Source: Nitrososphaerota archaeon | GTDB taxonomy: Archaea; Thermoproteota; Nitrososphaeria; Nitrososphaerales; Gagatemarchaeaceae | Direction: 5' to 3' | NCBI GenBank assembly: GCA_027886905.1 | Contig: JAPCJO010000016.1 | Location: 1 to 33,477 of the forward strand | Length of the DNA: 33,477 bases | In this document: one piece after another, positions 1 to 6,385 of the stretch | Numbering within the stretch: position 1 is the stretch's first letter | How the letters are laid out: each line of letters starts with the position of its first letter | The notes under the pieces: model-generated | The model's database searches: none | What the model was told of the DNA's origin: nothing | Seen by the model: the letters and a program-made list of their open reading frames with translations, nothing else | Position numbers and translations under genes: made by a program

Positions 1-121
1 TGATTTTCTCCGCGAGGCAGATCCGGATGGCGTCGTTGACCATGTCCCTAAACGTCGATAGGAGTTCTCGAGTCTGTTGAGTCGCCTGATAAGCGAACTT
101 GACTCCCTTTACCGCTTTCAC
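1..121 (-). CDS. TnpB/OrfB-like IS605-family protein, 5' end only (partial)
   Basis: A GTG at 121 opens a reading frame that runs off the left edge of the window after 40 codons. An in-frame TAA lies at 128-130, so the true N-terminus is probably here. The peptide begins MKAVKGVKF, followed by AYQATQQTRELL and FRDMVNDAIRI. This resembles the N-terminal strand and first helix of archaeal TnpB/OrfB proteins of IS200/IS605 elements, the RNA-guided nuclease family related to Cas12. The catalytic RuvC-like and zinc-finger parts lie outside the window, so intactness cannot be judged. Bases 122-316 upstream hold no gene I can support. They contain only small hairpins (CGCC-CTA-GGCG at 150-160; GGCCC/GGGCC at 246-260) that could belong to an element end. 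Identification rests on a short N-terminal match. Confidence 0.55.
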   Translation of the reverse strand, partial: MKAVKGVKFAYQATQQTRELLSTFRDMVNDAIRICLAEKI

Positions 122-316
122 ACGCTGTTAGTTGTTATTGGTATTTAGCCGCCCTAGGCGAATAGACGAATGTCTCGCTTGGTTGGACAACGTCCACTCT
201 TCCCTGCTTCGAGCCGAGAAAGCCTTTACGCGAACCGGTCGAGGTGGCCCCCCGAGGGCCGATACGCCGAGTTGAGTTCGAAGACCGCGTGGGGGGCGGA
301 TTGACTGGACCAGGGC

Positions 317-925
317 ATGCTCATAGGCGCTTTGGTCACGACCATGGGCACTATATTCGTGGCCGAGCTCACCGACAAGGACGCCCTGTTCCTCCTCGCG
401 CTCGCGACCAAGACTAGGGCATCCCTGGTATTCGTCGCCGGCTCGGTCGCTTTCACTATCACGACAGCGATAATCGTCTTGCTCGGGTCCGTCTTAATCG
501 CCGTCGTCCCCGTGGTCGCGATCAAGCTCGCGGGAGGCTCGATAATGCTGGCCTACGCGGTGTTGGAATACTACCGGTTCTCGAACGAGGAGCGCCGCGT
601 TGACAAAAGGGAGGAGAGGCTACTCGAGCGGGGCGGGCGGGGGGCATGGTCGATATTCGTTCCGGCCGTGCTCACCCTAATCGCGCTCGACCTCGCTGGG
701 GACGCGACCGAGTTGCTGACCATAGTCTTCCTGGCGCGCTATCAGGACGCCCTCCTCGTCTTCGCGGGGGCTGTGTTGGGGCTCGTAGCGGCGGTGGCGG
801 TCGAGACCGCGCTCGGAAGCAGGCTCGGGCGCGTGCTTTCCCGCCGGCGAATCAAGTACCTCTCGATCGCGATATTCACGGTCATCGGGGCGACGGTGAT
901 AGTCACCACCCTGGTCTGGGTCTGA
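317..925 (+). CDS. GDT1/TMEM165 (UPF0016)-family divalent cation transporter, archaeal subtype
   Basis: This 202-residue protein has about six hydrophobic segments arranged as two three-helix halves around a charged cytosolic loop (about residues 86-108). This matches the duplicated UPF0016/GDT1 fold, whose members move Mn2+ or Ca2+ across membranes. The family signature E-x-G-D-K/R-T/S appears in the first half as ELTDKD (E17, D20, K21, D22). In the second half it is DLAGDATE (D125, G128, D129, E132). Both are altered from the canonical form, so substrate specificity is open. The ATG at 317 is the first start after an in-frame TGA at 302. It stands alone, with proS following 57 bp downstream behind its own TATA-like box. 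Family assignment is fairly secure; the ion is not known. Confidence 0.72.
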   Translation: MLIGALVTTMGTIFVAELTDKDALFLLALATKTRASLVFVAGSVAFTITTAIIVLLGSVLIAVVPVVAIKLAGGSIMLAYAVLEYYRFSNEERRVDKREERLLERGGRGAWSIFVPAVLTLIALDLAGDATELLTIVFLARYQDALLVFAGAVLGLVAAVAVETALGSRLGRVLSRRRIKYLSIAIFTVIGATVIVTTLVWV

Positions 926-945
926 GTCTTTCGAACCGCCGAAGC

Positions 946-953
946 CTTAAATC
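946..953 (+). promoter_or_regulatory. TATA-like box for proS
   Basis: CTTAAATC is an AT-rich island about 33 nt before the TTG start of proS. It would place transcription initiation only a few bases before the start codon. Confidence 0.5.
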
Positions 954-982
954 TCGTAGAAGGCGCGGGCGCACGGAATTAG

Positions 983-2416
983 TTGGCGAAGGCACCACTC
1001 CCTGACAAGTTCAAGCAGTTCGGCGAGTGGTACGACCTCGTCTCGGAGAAGGCGGAGCTCGCGGACGTGCGGTACGGGGTGAAGGGGTTCGTCGTGTTCA
1101 GGCCCAACCTCATGCACGTGATCAGGGAGATCTACGAGGCGCTCGAGAGGCACCTCATCGCGAGCGGGCACAGGGCGATGCTCTTCCCTCTCCTGATCCC
1201 CTACAAGAACCTCCTCGTCGAGAAAGAGCACGTCAAGGGCTTCGAGAACCAGGTGTTCTCCGTCGAGAAGGCCGGGGGCGAGGAGCTAGAGGAGAGGCTC
1301 TTCATCAGGCCGACCTCGGAGACAGCCATCTACCCGATGTACGCCCTGTGGATCAGGAGCTACAGGGACCTTCCGTTCAAGGGCTTCCAGTCCTGCGCTG
1401 TGTATCGCCACGAGACCAAGGCCACGCGCCCCCTCTTCAGGGGCAGGGAGTTCCTCTGGGTCGAGTCTCACAACGTGTTCGCCAAGAAGGAGGAGGCCGA
1501 GGCCCAGCTCAAGGAGGACATGGAGATAACGAGGAAGACCTTCGAGGAGTTCGCGCTCCCCTTCCTCCCGATAGAGAGGGAACCGTTCGACAGGTTCCCT
1601 GGTGCCGAACGCAGCCTGGCCTACGACGTGATCCTCCCGGACAGGCAGGTCCTCCAGTCTGCGACTACGCACCTGCTGGGGAAGAGGTTCACGGCGCCCT
1701 TCGGGGTCTCGTTCCTCTCGGCGGATGGCCAGAGGGTGGTCCCCGAGTCGACGTGCTTCGGCCCTGGGGTCTCGCGGATAGCCGCCCTCGTGGTCTCGGT
1801 CCACGGCGACGAGTACGGCCTGGTGCTCCCCTTCAAGGCGGCCATCGTCCAGGTCGTGATAATCCCCATCAGGAACGAGCCCGCTCTATTGGAGTACGCC
1901 CTCTCTCTGGAAAAGAAGCTCGCGCACGCTGGATACAAGGTAAAGGTGGACGAGGGCTCAGAGACCGCGGGCGAGAAGTTCTATCACTGGGAGATGCTAG
2001 GCACGCCGGTCAGGATAGAGATAGGCCCCAGGGAGGCCGAGAGCAAGGTCCTCACCGTCACGAGGCGCGACCAGCGGAAGAGAGAGAGCGTCCCGGAGGA
2101 CGCCCTCTTGAATCGCCTGGCCTCGCTCGACCAGGAGATCCTCGGCGAGCTCTCCAAGAAGGCCTGGGGGTGGCTCGAATCCAACATCCAGGAAGCCTCG
2201 TCAAAGGACGACCTCCTAGCAAAGGCCAAGGGGGCGGGAGGATTCATCAAGTTCACCTTCTGCGGCAGGGAGGAGTGCGCCCGCGACATAAAGGCCCAGA
2301 CCGGCGGTTACGAGGTCAGGGGGAGGAGGGTCGACATCGATGAGAAGCACGCGGCGTCCTGCACGTGGTGCGGCGAGAAGGGCGTAGAGCTGGCCTACCT
2401 CGCCAAAGCTTACTGA
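983..2416 (+). CDS. proS: Prolyl-tRNA synthetase, archaeal/eukaryotic type
   Basis: This class II aminoacyl-tRNA synthetase charges tRNA-Pro with proline in the cytoplasm. The 477 residues match the archaeal/eukaryote-like form, which lacks the bacterial INS editing insertion. Visible motifs are RPTSE with the following YPMYALWI, the motif 2 region ETKATRPLFRGREFLW, and the motif 3 region GVSRIAALVVSVHGDEYGL. An anticodon-binding domain starts near VQVVIIPI. A C-terminal zinc-binding domain carries FCGREEC and SCTWCGE, and the chain ends in tyrosine as archaeal ProRS usually does. The usual Ala-Pro before the anticodon domain reads AAIVQ. The start is TTG at 983, chosen because the TATA-like box at 946-953 would give a transcript beginning just upstream. 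It is convergent with the PfkB kinase, whose stop lies 2 nt away. Confidence 0.95.
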   Translation: MAKAPLPDKFKQFGEWYDLVSEKAELADVRYGVKGFVVFRPNLMHVIREIYEALERHLIASGHRAMLFPLLIPYKNLLVEKEHVKGFENQVFSVEKAGGEELEERLFIRPTSETAIYPMYALWIRSYRDLPFKGFQSCAVYRHETKATRPLFRGREFLWVESHNVFAKKEEAEAQLKEDMEITRKTFEEFALPFLPIEREPFDRFPGAERSLAYDVILPDRQVLQSATTHLLGKRFTAPFGVSFLSADGQRVVPESTCFGPGVSRIAALVVSVHGDEYGLVLPFKAAIVQVVIIPIRNEPALLEYALSLEKKLAHAGYKVKVDEGSETAGEKFYHWEMLGTPVRIEIGPREAESKVLTVTRRDQRKRESVPEDALLNRLASLDQEILGELSKKAWGWLESNIQEASSKDDLLAKAKGAGGFIKFTFCGREECARDIKAQTGGYEVRGRRVDIDEKHAASCTWCGEKGVELAYLAKAY

Positions 2417-2418
2417 CT

Positions 2419-3318
2419 TCAAACCGTCTCGACGGTCGTGGCCGAGCTGTAGAGCTTCCGGGCCTGCTGGTCTACGCTGTGGGGGAGCTCGATCTTGCCG
2501 AGGGCGATTGAGGTAAGCGACATCGATGACGCTGCGATGCCAAAACAGCATGACCAGAGGAAGTCCCTCGAGCGGAGAAAACAGCTGATGAGGGAGCCCG
2601 CGAAGATATCACCCGCTCCGGTGCTGTCAAGGACTTTCACCTTCGGGACCTCGACCTGAGTGATCTTGTTCCCGTCGAGGACTAGCGCCGGCTCGCTCCC
2701 CCTTGTCACGACGGCCTTTCTGACCTTCTTCGAGAGCTTGACCAGGGCGGCCTTGCCGTCGCTTGTGCCTGTGAGAGCGTGGGCCTCCTCAAGGTCCATC
2801 TTCAGCGCGTCGACGTTTCCCAGGATCTTCTCGTCGTTCCAGCTGTCGATGACGACCCTCCCTGAGGCGTCGAACATCCTCACGAATCCCTGCGGGTCGA
2901 GGAAGCAAAAGTCAGAACGCTTCCTCACCTCCTCGAAGAGCGGGGTGGAAACCTCGTGGGCGAGGGGGCTGATCAGCGAGGCGTTGAACTGCTTGTCGGG
3001 CACCTGCTCCAGGCTCAGGTCCTCGCACCTCTCGACGAGGTAGAGCGACCTCTCTGCACCCTTGTTGACCAGCTTGAAGCGCGTGGTCTTCTTGGTGCTG
3101 CTCCTGTCGATGGCGCGGAGCTGGAGGCCGTTGCGCGCGAGCCAGACTATCTGCTCGTCAGGAAAGTCCGGCCCGACCTTCGTCAGAGGCGTGACGTCGA
3201 ACCCGAACCTCGCGCACACGAGGCCCGCGTAACACGGAGGGCCGCCGATCGAGGTTATTTGCCGAAGGTTGAGCTCTATCCTGTCGATAGTGATGAAACC
3301 GGCGACGAGGACATTCAA
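2419..3318 (-). CDS. PfkB-family (ribokinase-like) carbohydrate or nucleoside kinase
   Basis: The protein shows the ribokinase/PfkB fold features. An N-terminal glycine-rich segment (SIGGPPCYAG) lies near the sugar-binding lid. The C-terminal signature DSTGAGDIFAG carries the catalytic Asp at about residue 237 and the anion-hole glycines. It should transfer phosphate from ATP to a sugar or nucleoside hydroxyl; the substrate cannot be told from sequence. I start it at TTG 3318 (299 residues, LNVLVAGFITID). That strand opens the Rossmann-like core, and a TATA-like palindrome at 3348-3357 sits the right distance upstream. A longer frame reaches a start at 3393 but would run through that promoter. 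It is divergent from rps26e and convergent with proS. It is not part of the heptose cluster further right, although HldA-type heptose kinases belong to this family. Confidence 0.85.
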   Translation of the reverse strand: MNVLVAGFITIDRIELNLRQITSIGGPPCYAGLVCARFGFDVTPLTKVGPDFPDEQIVWLARNGLQLRAIDRSSTKKTTRFKLVNKGAERSLYLVERCEDLSLEQVPDKQFNASLISPLAHEVSTPLFEEVRKRSDFCFLDPQGFVRMFDASGRVVIDSWNDEKILGNVDALKMDLEEAHALTGTSDGKAALVKLSKKVRKAVVTRGSEPALVLDGNKITQVEVPKVKVLDSTGAGDIFAGSLISCFLRSRDFLWSCCFGIAASSMSLTSIALGKIELPHSVDQQARKLYSSATTVETV

Positions 3319-3347
3319 CCCTGCTCCCGTCAGTCCACTCTGGAAGC

Positions 3348-3357
3348 GTCTTAAGAC
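3348..3357 (-). promoter_or_regulatory. Palindromic TATA-like box for the PfkB kinase
   Basis: GTCTTAAGAC is a perfect 10-bp palindrome 30-39 nt upstream of TTG 3318. It is the only AT-rich core between the divergent kinase and rps26e on the kinase side. Confidence 0.4.
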
Positions 3358-3394
3358 TTGCTGGGGCCGGACCTCGTCGTCGCGGTCCCCCAAG

Positions 3395-3402
3395 CTTTTA
3401 AG
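3395..3402 (+). promoter_or_regulatory. TATA-like box for rps26e
   Basis: CTTTTAAG lies 33-40 nt before the ATG of the S26e gene, predicting a leader of roughly 10 nt. Confidence 0.5.
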
Positions 3403-3434
3403 CAGGCCCTAGCGGCGGCTTTCTGGTATTCAGG

Positions 3435-3713
3435 ATGACAAAGAAGAGAAAGAGCCGGGGAAGATCGAAGGGCGGCAAGGGCAGCTCCGGCTTCATTTCG
3501 TGTAGCAACTGCGGAGCCTTGGTCCCGAGAGACAAGGCGAAGAAGGTCACCACGAGGCTGAGCCTGGTCGAGCCCCTGCTCGCGAGAGAGCTCAGGGCCG
3601 CGGGCGCCTACATCGCCGCTCCCACGACCGTGAGGTACTACTGCATCTCCTGCTCCATACACTATGGCATTGTGAACGTCAGGGCCAAGTCCGAGAGACG
3701 CAACTCCTTCTGA
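3435..3713 (+). CDS. rps26e: 30S ribosomal protein S26e
   Basis: This 92-residue basic protein is a small-subunit ribosomal protein that binds near the mRNA exit channel and the 3' end of 16S rRNA. It has the S26e layout: a Lys/Arg/Gly/Ser-rich N-terminus, then C23-x2-C26 (SCSNCGALVPRDKA), a middle helix, and C70-x2-C73 (YYCISCSIHYG). Together these form a zinc-binding site. Among archaea S26e is restricted largely to the TACK and Asgard groups and is missing from euryarchaea, so it is a taxonomic marker. The ATG at 3435 follows a clear TATA-like box. The neighbouring CDP-alcohol transferase gene converges on it 12 bp away. Confidence 0.95.
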   Translation: MTKKRKSRGRSKGGKGSSGFISCSNCGALVPRDKAKKVTTRLSLVEPLLARELRAAGAYIAAPTTVRYYCISCSIHYGIVNVRAKSERRNSF

Positions 3714-3725
3714 TTGCGCCGTTCG

Positions 3726-4328
3726 TCAGGACTGTACGGTAGCGGGCCCGGAGTCGGGCTTCTGGGCCCGTCCCAAGGCCGCGCTCACCTTGACCGTCCT
3801 CTGGACGAAGGTGATGAGCGCGAGCAGGGCGACGACGATGACCCCGATTCCCACGATCCCAAGCAGCGAGGTCACTATCAGAACGATCAGCCTTTCGCTC
3901 CTCTCCCCGACACCTATCCCGGCGAGGCTCACCCCGAGGGCATCGCCCTTCGCCCGCGTGTAGCTGACCAGGAGGCTCAACGACAGCGTCACGAGGACGA
4001 GGGACGGACTGGCGAGTCCGCCAACCAATATCCCCAGGAAGACGACGACCTCCGAGACCCTGTCTAGCGTCGAGTCGAGGAAGGCGCCCCGTTGGCTCGT
4101 CCTGCTCGTCGCGCGGGCGACCGCCCCGTCAAGCACGTCGAAGAAGCCCGACGTCGCCAGCGAGATGCCTCCGAGGAACGGGTGTCTTCCGCCGTAGAAG
4201 AAGGACGCGAGGAAGGCGAAGAGGAGCCCCACGACCGTCCAGGCGGTGGGGCTGGGGACGACCTTGGAGGCCGCGCGGCCCATCGAGGCGAGCACATTCC
4301 CGAGAGACCCCCTCAGCCTGTCGAGCAC
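3726..4328 (-). CDS. CDP-alcohol phosphatidyltransferase; probable archaetidylinositol phosphate synthase
   Basis: This 200-residue membrane enzyme carries the full CDP-alcohol phosphotransferase signature: D64, D67-G68, A71-R72, an eight-residue spacer, G81, D85 and D89. These residues bind two metal ions and CDP-archaeol. About five to six hydrophobic helices follow. The family joins CDP-activated lipid to an alcohol phosphate, making polar headgroups of archaeal membrane lipids. The N-terminal PSPTAWTVVGLLFAFLASFFYG and the overall length look like archaeal inositol-phosphate-type (AIPS) enzymes rather than PgsA or PssA. That subtype is inferred by eye. The start is GTG at 4328, with a TATA-like box at 4361-4369. 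It is divergent from the small zinc-finger gene and convergent with rps26e. Confidence 0.85.
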   Translation of the reverse strand: MLDRLRGSLGNVLASMGRAASKVVPSPTAWTVVGLLFAFLASFFYGGRHPFLGGISLATSGFFDVLDGAVARATSRTSQRGAFLDSTLDRVSEVVVFLGILVGGLASPSLVLVTLSLSLLVSYTRAKGDALGVSLAGIGVGERSERLIVLIVTSLLGIVGIGVIVVALLALITFVQRTVKVSAALGRAQKPDSGPATVQS

Positions 4329-4360
4329 GCTCTCGCCTCTGCTCCGCTCTCGCTGCCACC

Positions 4361-4369
4361 TAAAATACT
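4361..4369 (-). promoter_or_regulatory. TATA-like box for the CDP-alcohol transferase
   Basis: On the minus strand AGTATTTTA lies 33-41 nt before GTG 4328. Confidence 0.45.
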
Positions 4370-4409
4370 ACGTCGCACCCGGGAACGACTAGCTGCCATG
4401 AGAATATCC

Positions 4410-4417
4410 TATAAATA
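4410..4417 (+). promoter_or_regulatory. TATA box for the zinc-finger gene and thrS
   Basis: TATAAATA is the closest match to the archaeal TATA consensus in the window. Its centre is 28-29 nt before ATG 4442, which predicts an essentially leaderless message. Confidence 0.65.
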
Positions 4418-4441
4418 TGGACTCGGCAGCCCGAATTCGAA

Positions 4442-4648
4442 ATGGGCAAAGTCGAGAAGGGCGTAGCGTGCTCCGTGACAGGGTGCAAGAACCCGAGCGA
4501 GCGGTCGATGGGCAGGGACCAGCTCGCGGGGAGCGGGCTCGTCGTAGGCGGGGACGGGAGGCGCGTCTACCTTTGCCGCGAGCACTACAAGACCTGGAAG
4601 AAGGCCACAAAGAAGGACAGGGACATACAAAGGGCCCGGTGGGGCTAG
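4442..4648 (+). CDS. Small conserved zinc-finger-like protein upstream of thrS
   Basis: This 68-residue basic protein has C10-x4-C15 near the start and C45-x2-H48 in LCREHYKTWKK, a pattern that could bind one zinc ion. A Lys/Arg-rich helix follows at residues 49-67. I do not recognise a characterised family, though it resembles small uncharacterised proteins I associate with thaumarchaeal genomes. It starts at an ATG placed about 29 nt after a strong TATA box. It ends 21 nt before thrS, so the two are probably co-transcribed. A nucleic-acid or ribosome-associated role would fit the charge and the neighbour but is only a guess. The spaced Cys/His residues and the promoter argue that it is a real gene. 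Confidence 0.75.
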   Translation: MGKVEKGVACSVTGCKNPSERSMGRDQLAGSGLVVGGDGRRVYLCREHYKTWKKATKKDRDIQRARWG

Positions 4649-4669
4649 GAAGGACGCCGGCGACCACAG

Positions 4670-6385
4670 ATGAGGATACTCCAGCAGCACCTCGACTTTA
4701 TCGAGTACGAGCCGATAGGCAAGGAGATCTCGGCGGCGGAGGACATCACCGACAAGAAGAAGCAACGATACGAGGAGATAGTCGCCCTCTTCGTCAGCGT
4801 GGAGCCGGGTGACGACGACGAAGTCGCCAAGAAAGCGGTCGAGGGGACCAAGGCCTTCCTAGAGAAGCTCAAGGTCAAGAGGATAATCATCTACCCCTAT
4901 GCCCACCTGAGCTCCAACCTCGCGCGCCCGAAGGACGCTCTCGAGGTTCTCAAGACGATGGAGAGTCTGGCCAAGGAGGGCGGGCTCGAGACGTACCGGG
5001 CCCCCTTCGGGTGGAACAAGGCGTTCCAGATAAAGGTCAAGGGTCATCCGCTCGCCGAGCAGTCCCGCGTCTACACCAACGCTGCCGCACCCGCGGTCGC
5101 TCTGGCGACCCCCGCCCCCGAGAGGAAGCCCCAGCACGAGCTCACCGAGGAGCAGCTCTTTTCGCGAATAAGGAAGAGCGACTTCGCCGGGCTGCCGGAG
5201 ACCGACCATAGGACAATCGGGGAGAGGCTCGACCTGTTCAGCTTCCAGGAGCCCTCTCCCGGGATGGTCTACTGGCACAACAAGGGGCTGAAGCTGCGGA
5301 ACCTGCTCATCGAGTTCATGCGAGGAGAGCTGGCGAAAGGCGGATACATCGAGGTGAGCACCCCGGCCCTGTTCAACAGCGCCCTCTGGAAGGTGAGCGG
5401 CCACTGGGGGTACTACAAGCAGAACATGTTCCTCACCGACATGGGCGGCGAGGAGTTCGCTCTCAAGCCCATGAATTGCCCGCCCACGATGCTCTTCTAT
5501 CGGACGAGGAGGTGGAGCTTCAGGGAGCTCCCACTGAGAGTCTCTTGCTTCGACTCGCTCTACAGGAACGAGCTGAGCGGGGTGACCAGCGGCCTTTTCA
5601 GGGTGAAGTCCTTCTCGCAGGATGACGCCCACATCTTCGCCACAGACGACCAGGTCGAGGGCGAGGTGAAGGCGATGATCGACCTGATGGACAGGGTCTT
5701 CGGGATTTTCGGGCTGGAGTACAAGCTCAACCTCTCGACCATGCCGGACGAACACCTGGGCACGAGGGAGTTCTGGGAGAAGGCCGAGTCGATACTCGCC
5801 CGCGTGATGGAGGCGAAGGGGCTCGAGTACAAGGTGAAGGACAAGGACGGGGCGTTCTACGGCCCCAAGATAGACGTCGACATCAAGGACTCGATGGGAA
5901 GGGAGTGGCAGAACTCGACCATCCAGCTCGACTACCAACTCCCGCAGAGGTTCAAGCTCACTTACGCCGGCTCGGACGGGAAGGAGCATACCCCGGTCGT
6001 GATACACCGTGCCATCCTCGGCTCCCTCGAGAGGTTCATCGGGGTCTATCTCGAGCACGTCAAGGGGAAGCTCCCCGTGTGGGTGGCCCCGGTGCAGGTC
6101 AGCGTGCTGCCGGTGTCGGACGAGAACAAGGTGTACGCGGAGAAGGTCGCCGCCGCCCTAGCGGAGGGCGGGATCAGGGTGGAGAGGGACTTCGCTAGCG
6201 GCACCATAGGCGGGAAGATAAGGGACGCGCAACTACAAAAGATCCCCTACATGCTCGTGATAGGCTCGAAGGAGGAACAGGCGCAATCGGTCGCCGTAAG
6301 GGCGAGGGACGGGGACGTCAAGTACGGCGTGAAGCTCGACGATTTCATCTCGGAAGTCAGGGAGAAGATCCGGAGCTACGCCTAG
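4670..6385 (+). CDS. thrS: Threonyl-tRNA synthetase with archaeal N-terminal editing domain
   Basis: This 571-residue class II synthetase charges tRNA-Thr. Residues 1 to about 145 (MRILQQHLDFIEYEP) match the archaeal editing domain related to D-aminoacyl-tRNA deacylase, which removes mischarged serine. The catalytic core follows. Its zinc ligands appear in MNCPPTM (Cys), DDAHIF (His) and VVIHRAILGSLERF (His), and motif 2 is FDSLYRNELSGVTSGLFRVKSF. The C-terminal anticodon-binding domain begins near VAPVQVSVLPV. Editing and catalytic parts are joined in one chain, unlike some crenarchaea that split them. It follows the small zinc-finger gene by 21 nt. Its TAG stop overlaps the stop of polB on the other strand within CTAG at 6382-6385. 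Confidence 0.96.
   Translation: MRILQQHLDFIEYEPIGKEISAAEDITDKKKQRYEEIVALFVSVEPGDDDEVAKKAVEGTKAFLEKLKVKRIIIYPYAHLSSNLARPKDALEVLKTMESLAKEGGLETYRAPFGWNKAFQIKVKGHPLAEQSRVYTNAAAPAVALATPAPERKPQHELTEEQLFSRIRKSDFAGLPETDHRTIGERLDLFSFQEPSPGMVYWHNKGLKLRNLLIEFMRGELAKGGYIEVSTPALFNSALWKVSGHWGYYKQNMFLTDMGGEEFALKPMNCPPTMLFYRTRRWSFRELPLRVSCFDSLYRNELSGVTSGLFRVKSFSQDDAHIFATDDQVEGEVKAMIDLMDRVFGIFGLEYKLNLSTMPDEHLGTREFWEKAESILARVMEAKGLEYKVKDKDGAFYGPKIDVDIKDSMGREWQNSTIQLDYQLPQRFKLTYAGSDGKEHTPVVIHRAILGSLERFIGVYLEHVKGKLPVWVAPVQVSVLPVSDENKVYAEKVAAALAEGGIRVERDFASGTIGGKIRDAQLQKIPYMLVIGSKEEQAQSVAVRARDGDVKYGVKLDDFISEVREKIRSYA

Noticed and set aside
246-260. GGCCC/GGGCC hairpin as a terminator or transposon end
   Set aside because: Five-base stem in GC-rich DNA without a T-tract or a repeated partner; too weak to call.
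4859-6058. A 399-residue open frame on the minus strand inside thrS
   Set aside because: It is the antisense of a clearly conserved synthetase. Its composition (Val/Leu/Glu/Arg/His-rich, no motifs) is what high-GC third positions produce on the opposite strand.
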